A stretch of DNA of 64,000 nucleotides from positions 82,001-146,000 of the forward strand of contig CAHIKZ030003513.1 in assembly GCA_903632075.3 (NCBI GenBank), in the 5' to 3' direction. Each line of letters starts with the position of its first letter. Position 1 is the first letter of the stretch. The notes under the pieces were generated by a model. It was not told the DNA's origin and searched no databases. It saw only the letters and a list, made by a program, of their open reading frames with translations. The stretch comes from Acanthosepion pharaonis (taxonomy: Eukaryota > Mollusca > Cephalopoda > Sepiida > Sepiidae). A program made the position numbers and the translations under genes. Of the stretch, positions 32,674 through 43,500 are shown in pieces.

Positions 32674-33180
32674 TGTTGACCGCCAATAATTTTCGGGTAA
32701 ATCGGAGCCGACCTTTAGCTATAAAACTCCCTGCAATTCGAACATCAAGGGAGTTGGAACGCGAAGCCAGCTGTAGTAAACGCGACCGTCGGGAGTTAGA
32801 AACTCGACGCCAGAAGTAGTAGACGCGACCGTCGGGAGTTAGACACGACCGCCGAGTATCATGACATGACGCCTTCTAAAACCATATGAAACCCGGTCCG
32901 AGCATGGACTGAAAGGAAGCGGCCGCGATACCTCTTCTCAACGAAGTATTGACAACTAAATTGTCGATTTCACGACAGAATTAAATCTCATTTTCACTCC
33001 AAATATTGAACAAAAATAGTCGTTTCCACAACAGGGAACAAGTACTATTCTAAAAACAACGCACTACTTTGAAGACTCTGAACTCAAAAGGCACGAACGG
33101 ATTTTGTCACAAACTTCAACAATTCACATCAGATCGCAAGAACTGTGAAGAACATTCATATTTTATACCTTCAAGGTAAA
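32674..33180 (+). promoter_or_regulatory. Promoter-like GC-richer segment with TATA box and splice donor
   Basis: agctataaaactcc (32717-32730) is a good TATA box. About 30-50 bp later a GC-richer leader begins. It contains a 2-copy ~42-bp direct repeat (gcgaccgtcgggagttaga at 32785 and 32827). The leader ends at a donor-like ttcaag|gtaaatat (33170-33178), followed by AT-rich sequence. This could be a promoter and non-coding first exon, or the U3/R region of an LTR. No matching 3-prime boundary or target duplication was found, so both stay open. Confidence 0.3.
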
Positions 33181-34265
33181 TATACCCTTTTAACTGCGTT
33201 CTTCCTCACTGAGACCCTTTTATTGTACCTTTTTCTTTGTAATATGCATTATTTTGTATACACTGGTATTTTTTGTGATATCTCGTGTTAAAATAAGGCT
33301 CAATGGTAACTGGTGGAAAAAAGATCACGTTTACACTCAATTGATATTAATTAACCTTTTTCCCAAAATTTTAGAAAAAATAAGTTACTTGTCCAAGAAT
33401 TTATTACTCCCTTTTCCGGGCGCACAAACTACCAAATAATATTTAATAAAATCCCTAATATTTAATAAAATTTGCTTTTATTTTATTTCAATAAAATTGA
33501 TTTGGTTTTATATCTCACTGAGTATCTCTCGTTATTTTTAGTCACCCTTGTTGTCGCTTGATCTCCATTCTCCCCAATTACTTTTAACCGAACCACTACA
33601 AAATGATACATTCATTAATAGTTCCCCGCCATTTTTTTTTCATTATTTCAAATGACTAGCCTAAAGGGACCTTGCAACGTCAGCATGCTTAACGCCCCCT
33701 CTTCTGTGCTGAGCTTTAGTCTTGTCATTTTCACTCCTGAGGCTTCCAACTTATTTCTAGGAATTTTAGTTTTGATTCATGGTCAGACAAAAATAGTCCT
33801 TGATTGTTCTCATGAATCTCCAAATAAAAACAAAATTTGGTGTTGTGAGTTGTGAGGTTTGAGGATCGTGTCGGCACCCAATCGATCCGAAAGAATTAAC
33901 TTATAAAATTAATAATCTGCAAGACAAATACTAATAACATGACTTACTAGAATCTACTTTTGACATAACCCGACAGATACTTTCAGGGATGATATCTAAT
34001 ATTTATCTGTTTTTAAATTTTTTCATCGTAACTCGTCTTAAGGTTCCTGTTCGTTTTGCAAAGAAACACTACCAAAACTATGATAATAAATTATTTTTAT
34101 CTTTTCTTGTGAGGACGGCGTTCGTTTGGCTCGAAAATCATATCTTGATCTCTCCAAATAATTTTTTTTCTCATTATTCCTTATAAATTCTCGTTTTGTC
34201 TTGTCTGGCTGTTCTATTCTCTTAGGATGAGGCAGATTCATCACTATGTTCCTTTGTAAATGTTA
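33181..34265. other. AT-rich sequence, no gene seen
   Basis: Contains an AATAAA-type signal near 33490 and short unrecognised open frames on both strands. Nothing is supportable. Confidence 0.35.
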
Positions 34266-34495
34266 AGTGGAGTGAAGGAAAACGGCTCGGATTGAGGAAT
34301 CGGAGAGCTGAATTCGAATTCCAATCGAGTCCATTATTCACTTACATGCTCTAACCCTTGGAAAAGGTATGAATTCTCGTCTTCTCCCCCCCCACCAGAA
34401 ATGGGTAAATAGCAGGGCATACTGGGTTCTGTAGCTTTGAATGGCAACTGGTCTACCGCAGAAAGAAATGGCAACCTACTGCGGGGAAAAAATCT
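34266..34495 (+). repeat. tRNA-derived SINE (family S1), plus strand
   Basis: ggattgaggaatcggagagc is followed by B-box-like gaattcgaattcc (34311-34323), then gggtaaatagcagggcatac, tgggttctgtagctt and ggcaactggtct. The copy at 35488-35712 shares every block in the same order. Confidence 0.7.
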
Positions 34496-34731
34496 GCTTC
34501 GTCAGTCATGTATCACGCATCTGAGTCTTTAGAAAAGTAGTCTTACAAGCTCAGTATGCTAATAGTATAAACATTTATGTAATAAAAAGAAATATAACTT
34601 TAGTGGATTGGTAAATAGGCTTATACCTATTTGCATATGTTAATTAGAAGATAAATAAATTGTATAGACAGGCGGAAGTTGACTACTGATCGCATGTTGT
34701 AGAACAATACAATACAACACAACACAACAAT

Positions 34732-35288
34732 ATGGCGTCGCCGATAGGATGTTTAAGTCGTTTGGATGAATCAGAATAAGTCGAGAACTGGATCCGGTAT
34801 TTTGCAGCCCAGGCTAGGGCTAAAAAATTGAAAGACAACTAGGTCAGAGGTTGAAAAAAAATCCTCTTTCTGATTTCGGCAAGTTGTGAAACTATAATGA
34901 GTATTTTTGTTATGGCATGCTTCAAACAATTGAAGAATTTGATTTTAGTCGAAATTTCAGACATTATAAAAAAAGTTTACTACCTAAAAAGAAACTTGTC
35001 ATAGCAGAAATAAGCAAATTTCTGTCCATTAAACAGAAACAAGGTTAATCCATTATGCAATATCTTCCCAGATTAAGTGAAGCTAACAGATTCTGTGAAT
35101 TTGAGAAACTTGGAACTCAAGATTTGACTATTAAAGATGAATTGATTCAATTACAATTGATTGAAGGTCTGGCTGAAACATTTCATAAATATAAAATATT
35201 GGAACAATTACAAATGAATATTTTGTCTCTAACTGCATGTGTAGAATTTATACAATACATTATATATAAGTATAATGAAAAAAAGTAA
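34732..35288 (+). pseudogene. Ty3/gypsy-type gag remnant
   Basis: Begins with an ATG at 34733 and reads as a typical short gag N-terminus, with a conserved NWIRYFAAQARAKKL block after a premature stop. The last third (35055-35288) is an open frame with YLPRLSEANRFCEF and ELIQLQLIEGL. This is the 'I..Y..RLRE.a..C.F' retrotransposon-gag helix region. Several stops and frameshifts lie in between. No nucleocapsid zinc knuckle, pol, or bounding LTR is visible. It is an old retrotransposon fragment. Confidence 0.6.
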
Positions 35289-35487
35289 ATAATATTTAAA
35301 ATATATAATGATACAATGGATTAGAGTTTTATTGCATTTTCTCTTGAGAGGAGTGTTTAAAAAATGAAATATTTATAAAAATGTCTGACGGCTAGTTAAT
35401 CAAAAATAATTTGAAACGCATTTCATTTACCCCCATTTTCAATTTTAACGTAAATACATTTAAAAATTCATAATTTACATAGATGGA

Positions 35488-35712
35488 AGCACGGTGGAGT
35501 AATTTGATAATGACTCGTATTGAAGAATCGGAGAAAGCCAAGTTCGAATTACACTTGAGTTCTTTGCTTTCACTTAAGTACTAATACCATTGGGAAAGGT
35601 TTGAATCCATCTCCTCTATAGGTAAATAACAGGACAGACTGAGTTCTATAGTCTTGGGTGGCAACCGGTCTAGGAGAAGGAAAACTCTGAATTCAAAACT
35701 GTATGAGGCACT
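35488..35712 (+). repeat. tRNA-derived SINE (family S1), plus strand
   Basis: acggtggagtaatttgataa (A-box region), gaagaatcggagaaagcc, B box aagttcgaattac (35551-35563), taggtaaataacaggacaga, gggtggcaaccggtctagga and aactctgaattcaaaactg. It is a nearly complete copy and a good reference for the family. Confidence 0.75.
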
Positions 35713-35854
35713 TACTATGAAGCAAAGGAATGTTCGCATTGACTCAATGTTCCCGACTACGGTTGATTCCTTTTTACATAAAAACTTATAGAAAGTCATG
35801 CTGAAATGTCGTATTTTCAACACACACGCACACACACACACACATATATGTCAG

Positions 35855-35930
35855 AAATTTCAGACACGTGTGAGACAAAATCTTGTGTTCAAATTCCACC
35901 TATGGAAAAGATGTCACACACTTTTGTTGC
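35855..35930 (+). repeat. Possible tRNA-related SINE piece
   Basis: Contains B-box-like tgtgttcaaattccacc (35891-35907), the 3-prime side of a tRNA-like structure. The A box is not clear. Confidence 0.3.
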
Positions 35931-36221
35931 AACCCTGTGATATTTTGTTTTGTACATATTGAATGATGGAAGGCTATGGATCCAAATGGGAGAGGCATGT
36001 GTGATGCAACATTGACTTGACACTTGATCGGTCCTGGCTGGGTTGCCTGAGTGAAGCTATCTGATTATTGAAAGACTAGAAACGCTCAATAAACCTGGAG
36101 AAGGTGACTTATTATCTGATGAGGTGTCCAGGTGCATCACAAGGTCAGATAGGTGAGATATGTGAGAAGCTATAAAATTAATGGGATATCAAAATGATAT
36201 TCATAACAGTGTGCAATTGCA

Positions 36222-36222
<1 letters not shown>

Positions 36223-36303
<81 letters not shown>

Positions 36304-36329
36304 GCGCATACACACACACACACACAAAC

Positions 36330-36388
<59 letters not shown>
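36223..36388. repeat. Long (CA)n microsatellite with one interruption
   Basis: About 38 CA units, a short ggtgcgcgcata interruption, a 7-unit run, then about 37 further CA units. Open frames here are His-Thr or Cys-Val strings and are not genes. Confidence 0.95.
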
Positions 36389-36390
<2 letters not shown>

Positions 36391-37014
36391 TTTATAAAGA
36401 AAAATCTGCAATGTTACCAGTCCCAACCTGGAATGTCAGCTTCAATTGCTTTCGGGCCACCGTAAGGTAGCTTCTCCGTGCCTTTTATGTAAATATTTTC
36501 ATACAGTAGTCTAGTTAGACGGATAGAGGCGGGAGGTCCACGTCTGGCTACACTTTAATGGGGGCAGCCCTTTTGGAATTTTGTATAAGTATGTATAGGT
36601 TATATTGAAATAAAACTGGTTTTAATCTCGGGACACTACTCACAGTTAAAGGACCTTTTCATTTTCGGACTAAAACTATGCCATATGTATTCAAGCGATT
36701 GTAATCTTATCCGAACAATAAACATTATCCAATGATGTATTCAGAGCTGTTTTATCATTGTTGACAGCGTAAAACCTGCGAACGGACTCAGAGAACTTTT
36801 TTTTTTAATGCTGCTGCACCGCTGCGTGTGGGTGACACATCGTGGGTGTTAACAAATAAATTCCAGTTATTTTCCTTGACAGATTCGATGATATGTGATA
36901 CTGTATTTTTCGTCTTTTTAGCCAGTTAATATATATATATATGTAAGAAATAGAAATTTTTTGAGATTTGAATAATTTCATATAATAATTAATTGAGACT
37001 AGAACAAGAATCCT

Positions 37015-37017
<3 letters not shown>
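36389..37017. other. Unassigned sequence
   Basis: A segment with gaaataaaactgg (36607-36619) resembles a polyadenylation region of an LTR or SINE, but no boundaries were found. Confidence 0.3.
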
Positions 37018-37060
<43 letters not shown>

Positions 37061-37078
37061 TGTGTATGTGTGTGTGTG
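37018..37078. repeat. Compound (CA)n(TA)n(GT)n microsatellite
   Basis: CA run, TATATATA, then tgtgtatgtgtgtgtgtg, partly self-complementary. Confidence 0.9.
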
Positions 37079-37179
37079 GGGAGAGTTACTGTGGTTACTG
37101 TGCAATATGTTGTACTTTTTGTTTGGGGCTGAGGTGGCAAACTGAAGTTCTGCCCCAGGCGGCACACACACTATCCACG

Positions 37180-37310
37180 CCCCTGTTTTCATGGTAATTG
37201 TTCTGATAAGTTTTTCTCTAAGATACTGAGACTTTATGAATTTAAGCGCAGTACTAGAATGGCAGCAAGGTCTCATCATTTTACAGTTGCAATGGCTAGA
37301 TGTAAATGTA
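37180..37310 (+). pseudogene. LINE family A fragment
   Basis: Plus-strand reading ..FHGNCSDKFFSK.., LRLYEFKRSTRMAARSHHFT and ..AMARCKCK corresponds to the 'YKYFHG.CS / FK.STR.A.RSHHFT / RC' blocks of family A, without the upstream RT or the tail. Confidence 0.55.
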
Positions 37311-37321
37311 AGTTAAATTGT

Positions 37322-37385
37322 TTTTGTTATTTTGTTTTGCGGCATATCAATCTCAATGGGTCATTTAATTCCGACACCTATTTTT
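37322..37385 (-). repeat. Retroposon tail (family T), inverted copy
   Basis: gttttgcggcatatcaatct followed by caatgggtcatttaattccg is the reverse complement of the tail at 47640-47705. The 30-bp minisatellite therefore lies between two inverted family T tails. Confidence 0.7.
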
Positions 37386-37407
37386 TTCCTTGTAATATTT
37401 TTGTATT

Positions 37408-37577
37408 GTCAAAAATCCATTTCTGTTAATATTTTTCTCAAAAATGTATAGCTGGTAATATTGTTTTTTAAAAACGTAGAGCTGGTAATATTATTTTTTT
37501 CAAAAAAGTATAGCTGGTAATATTTTTTTTTCAAAAACATACAACTGGCAACATTATTTTTTCAAAAATCTATTATC
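37408..37577. repeat. ~33-bp tandem repeat (ctggtaatatt)
   Basis: Five units of gctggtaatatt, T-run, caaaaa lie at about 37425-37575, immediately left of the minisatellite. Two inverted units lie at 47603-47640 beside the right-hand tail, so this repeat belongs to the family T sequence. Confidence 0.75.
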
Positions 37578-37595
37578 AGAGGCCTTGATGTTGGA

Positions 37596-40500
37596 CGTAG
37601 TTTATCGTCTTGCCCAGGATGCGGATGATGATTATCGTCATACCCAGGACGCGGATGTAGTTTATCATCATACCCAGGACGCGGATGTAGTTTATCATCA
37701 TACCCAGGACGCGGATGATGATTATCGTCATACCCAGGACGCGGATGTTGTTTATCATCATACCCAGGACGCGGATGATGATTATCGTCATACCCAGGAC
37801 GCGAATGATGATTATCGTCATACCCAGGATGCGGATGTAGTTTATCATCATACCCAGGACGCGGATGTAGTTTATCGTCTTACCCAGGACGCGAATGATG
37901 ATTATTGTCTTACCCAGGATGCGGATGATGATTATCGTCATACACAGGACGGGTATGTAGTTTATCATCATACCCAGGACGCGGATGTAGTTTATCATCA
38001 TACCCAGGACGCGGATGATGATTATCGTCATACCCAGGACGCGGATGTTGTTTATCATCATACCCAGGACGCGGATGATGATTATCGTCATACCCAGGAC
38101 GCGAATGATGATTATCGACATACCCAGGATGCGGATGTAGTTTATCATCATACCCAGGACGCGGATGTAGTTTATCGTCTTACCCAGGACGCGGAAAAGT
38201 TTATCATCATACCCAGGACGCGGATGAGTTTATTCATACCCAGGACGCGGTGATTTATCCAGGACCCAGGATGCGGATGTTGTTTATCATCATACCCAGG
38301 ACGCGGATGTAAGTTTATCGTGTTAAGGACGCGAATGATGATTATTGTCTTACCCAGGATGCGGATGATGATTATCGTCATACACAGGACGGGTATGTAG
38401 TTTATCATCATACCCAGGACGCGGATGTAGTTTATCATCATACCCAGGACGCGGATGATGATTATCGTCATACCCAGGACGCGGATGTTGTTTATCATCA
38501 TACCCAGGACGCGGATGATGATTATCGTCATACCCAGGACGCGAATGATGATTATCGTCATACCCAGGATGCGGATGTAGTTTATCATCATACCCAGGAC
38601 GCGGATGTAGTTTATCGTCTTACCCAGGACGCGGATGTAGTTTATCATCATACCCAGGACGCGGATGTAGTTTATCATCATACCCAGGACGCGGACGATG
38701 ATTATCGTCATACCCAGGACACGGATGTTGTTTATCATCATACCCAGGACGCGGATGTAGTTTATCGTCTTACCCAGGACGCGGATGATGATTATCGTCA
38801 TACCCAGGACACGGATGTTGTTTATCATCATACCCAGGACGTGGATGTAGTTTGTCGTCTTACCCAGGACGCGGATGATGATTATCATCATTCCCAGGAC
38901 GCGGATGAAGTTTATCATCATACCCAGGACGCGGATGATCATTATCGTCATGCCCAGTAAACGGATGTTGTTCATCATCATACCCAGGACGCGGATGTAG
39001 TTTATCGTCTTACCCAGGACGCGGATGATGATTATCATCATATCCAGGACGCGGATGTAGTTTATCGTCATACCCAGGATGCGGATGTAGTTTATCATCA
39101 TACCCAGGACGCGCATGACGATTATCGTCATACCCAGGACGCGGATGTAGTTTATCATCATACCCAGGACGCGGATGTAGTTTATCGTCTTACCCAGGAC
39201 GCGGATGATGATTATCGTCACACCCAGGACGCGGATGATGATTATCGTCATACCCAGGACGCGGACTGGTTTATCGTCATACCCAGGACGCGGATTTGTT
39301 TTTCATCATACCCAGGACGCGGATGTAGTTTATCGTCATACCCAGGACGCGGATGTAGTTTATCGTCATACCCAGGACGCGGATGTAGTTTATCGTCATA
39401 CCCAGGACGCGGATGTAGTTTATCGTTTACCCAGGACGCGGATGTTGTTTATCGTCATACCCAGGACGCGGATGTTGTTTATCATCATACCCAGGACGCG
39501 GATGTAGTTTATCGTCTTACCCAGGACGCGGATGATGATTATCGTCATACCCAGGACGCGGATGTTGTTTATCATCATACCCAGGACGCGGATGTAGTTT
39601 ATCGTCATACCCAGGACGCGGATGTTGTTTATCATCATACCCAGGACGCGGATGTAGTTTATCATCATACCCAGGACTCGGATGTAGTTTATCGTCATAC
39701 TCAGGACACGGATGCTGTTTATCATCATACCCAGGACGCGGATGATGATTATCGTCATACCCAGGACGTGGATGTTGTTTATCGTCTTACCCAGGACGCG
39801 GATGATGATTATCGTCAAACCCAGGACGCGGATGTAGTTTTTCGTCTTACCCAGGACGTGGATGTTGATTATCGTCATTCCCAGGACGCGGATGTAGTTT
39901 ATCGTCATACCCAGGACGCGGATAGTTTATCGTCTTACCCAGGACGCGGATGTTGTTTATCATCATACCCAGGACGCGGATATAGTTTATCGTCATACCC
40001 AGGACGCGGATGATGTTTATCGCTTCAAAACCCAGGACACGGATGCAGTTTATCATCATACCCAGGACGCGGATGTAGTTTATCGTCTTACCCAGGACGC
40101 GGATGATGAGTTTATCGTCATACCCAGGACGCGGATGATAGTTTATCGTCATACCCAGGACGCGGATGTAGTTTATCGTCATACCCAGGACGCGGATGTA
40201 GTTTATCGTCATACCCAGGACGCGGATGTAGTTTATTACCCAGGACGCGGATTAAGTTTATCGTCTTACCCAGGACGCGGATGATGTTATATCATACCCA
40301 GGACGCGGATGATAGTTTATCGTCATTACCCAGGACGCGGATGTAGTTTATCGTCGAACCCAGGACGCGGATGATGTTTAGAAATCATACCCAGGACGCG
40401 GATGTTGTTTATCGTCATACCCAGGACGCGGATGTAGTTTATCATCATACCCAGGACGCGGATGTAGTTTATCGTCATACTCAGGACTCGGATAAGGTTT

Positions 40501-43500
40501 ATCATCATACCCAGGACGCGAATGATGATTATCGTCATACCCAGGACGCGGATGTTGTTTATCATCATACCCAGGACGCGGATGATAGTTTATCGTCTTA
40601 GGAGGACGCGATTTTTTCATTTCCCAGGACGCGATTAAGTTTATGTCTTACCCAGGACGCGGATGATGTTTATTTACCCAGGACGCGGAAACGGTTTTAT
40701 CATCATTTACCCAGGACGCGGATGTAGTTTATCGTAAACCCAGGACGCGGAAAAAGTTTAGATACCCAGGACGCGGATGTAGTTTATCTAAAATTACCCA
40801 GGACGCGGATGTAGTTTATCATCATACCCAGGACGCGGATGTAGTTTATCGTCTTACCCAGGACACGGATGTATTTTTATCGTCATGTTCCCAGGACGCG
40901 GATTTAGTTTATCGTCTTACCCAGGACGCGGATGATGTTTATCGTCATTACCCAGGACGCGGATGTAGTTTATCGTCATACCCAGGACGCGGATTTAGTT
41001 TATCGTCATACCCAGGACGCGGATGTGATTATCGTCATACCCAGGACGCGGATGTTGGTTTATCATCATACCCAGGACGCGGATGATTTAGTTTATCGTC
41101 ATACCCAGGACGCGGATGATAGTTTATTTCATACCCAGGACGCGGATGTAGTTTATCTTCTTACCCAGGACGCGGATGATAGTTTATCGTCATACCCAGG
41201 ACGCGGATGTAGTTTATCGTCATACCCAGGACGCGGATGAAGTTTATCGTCATACCCAGGACGCGGATGTAGATTATCGTCATACCCAGGACGCGGATGT
41301 AGTTTATCGTCTTACCCAGGACGCGGATTTAGTTTATCGTCTTACCCAGGACGCGGATGTAGATTAAAATTACCCAGGACGCGGATGTAGTTTATCATTG
41401 TTACCCAGGACGCCAGATTTATTAAATACCCAGGACGCGGATGTAGTTTATCGTCATACAAAGGACGCGGATGAAGTTTATCGTCATACCCAGGACGCGG
41501 GATGAATTTTATCGTTCATACCCAGGACGCGGATGATGTTTATCGTAAAATACCCAGGACGCGGATGATGATTATCGTCATACCCAGGACGCGGATGATA
41601 GTTTATCGTCTTACCCAGGACGCGGATGAAGTTTATCGTCATACCCAGGACGCGGATGAAGTTTATCGTCTTACCCAGGACGCGGATGTTGTTTATCGTC
41701 ATACCCAGGACGCGGATGGGTTAATCGTCATACCCAGGACGCGGATGAATTGTTTATCGTCATACCCACCCAGGACGCGGATTTAGTTTATCATCATACC
41801 CAGGACGCGGATGTAGTTTAAGAATCATACCCAGGACGCGGATGATGTTTATCGTTTTACCCAGGACGCGGATGTTGTTTATCGTCATACCCAGGACGCG
41901 GATTTAGTTTATCGTCTTACCCAGGACGCGGATTTAGTTTATCGTCATACCCAGGACGCGGATGTAGTTTATCGTTTTACCCAGGACGCGGATTAGTTTA
42001 TCATCATACCCAGGACGCGGATGAATGTTTATCGTCATACCCAGGACGCGGATAATGTTTATCGTCATACCCAGGACGCGGAAAATGTTTATCGTATCAT
42101 ACCCAGGACGCGGATGTAGTTTATTATCATACCCAGGACGCGGATGTAGTTTATCGTCATACCCAGGACGCGGAAATTTAAGTTTATCGGGAATTGTTTG
42201 AACCCAGGACGCGGATGAAGTTTATCGTCATAGACCCAGGACGCGGATATGGTTTATCGTCATACCCAGGACGCGGATGTAGTTTATCGTCTTACCCAGG
42301 ACGCGGATGTGTTTATCGTCATACCCAGGACGCGGATATGTTTATCGTCATACCCAGGACGCGGATGTAGTTTATCGTCTTACCCAGGACGCGGATGTGA
42401 GTTTATCGTCATACCCAGGACGCGGATGTTGTTTATCATCATACCCAGGACGCGGATGTAGTTTATCGTCATACCCAGGACGCGGATGTTGTTTATCGTC
42501 ATACCCAGGACGCGGATGTAGTTTATCGTCATACCCAGGACGCGGATAGTTTATCGTCTTACCCAGGACGTGGATTAATTTTCGTTCGGGACGCGGATTT
42601 AGTTTTATCGTCTTACCCAGGACGCGGATGTTGTTTATCATCATACCCAGGACGCGGATGTGGTTTATCGTCATACCCAGGACGCGGATGTTGTTTAAGG
42701 TCATACCCAGGACGCGGATGTAGTTTATCATCATACCCAGGACGCGGATTTTAATTTTATCGTCATACCCAGGACGCGGATGTAGTTTATCGTTTACCCA
42801 GGACGCGGATTTTGTTTATCGTCATACCCAGGACGCGGATGTAGTTTATCGTCTTACCCAGGACGCGGATGTAGTTTATCGTTATTACCCAGGACGCGGA
42901 TGTAGTTTATCGTCATACCCAGGACGCGGATGTAGTTTATCGTCTTACCCAGGACGCGGATGAGTTTATCGTCATACCCAGGACGCGGATAAATTTATCG
43001 TCATACCCAGGACGCGGATATAGTTTATCGTCTTACCCAGGACGCGGATGTTGTTTATCGTCTTACCCAGGACGCGGATGTAGTTTATCGTCATACCCAG
43101 GACGCGGATGTAGTTTATCGTCATACCCAGGACGCGGATGTAGTTTATGGTTTTACCCAGGACGCGGATTTAGTTTATCGTCTTACCCAGGACGCGGATG
43201 TAGTTTAGTTAACCCAGGACGCGGATGTTGTTTATTTTTTACCCAGGACGCGGATGTTGTTTATCGTCATACCCAGGACGCGGATGTTGTTTATCGTCAA
43301 ATACCCAGGACGCGGATATTTAGTTTATCGGATTTGCTTTATCATACCCAGGACGCGGATGTAGTTTATCGTCTTTACCCAGGACGTGGATTTAGATTAT
43401 CGTCATACCCAGGACGCGGATTTAGTTTATCGTCTTACCCAGGACGCGGATGTAGTTTATCGTCATACCCAGGACGCGGATGATGTTTATCGTCATACCC

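Noticed and set aside
32674..33600. Full LTR from tgttgacc to ccactaca
   Set aside because: The flanking 5-mers do not match and no primer-binding site follows, so only a promoter-like call was kept.
36170..36465. Cys-Val and His-Thr open frames
   Set aside because: They are pure translations of the (CA)n microsatellite.
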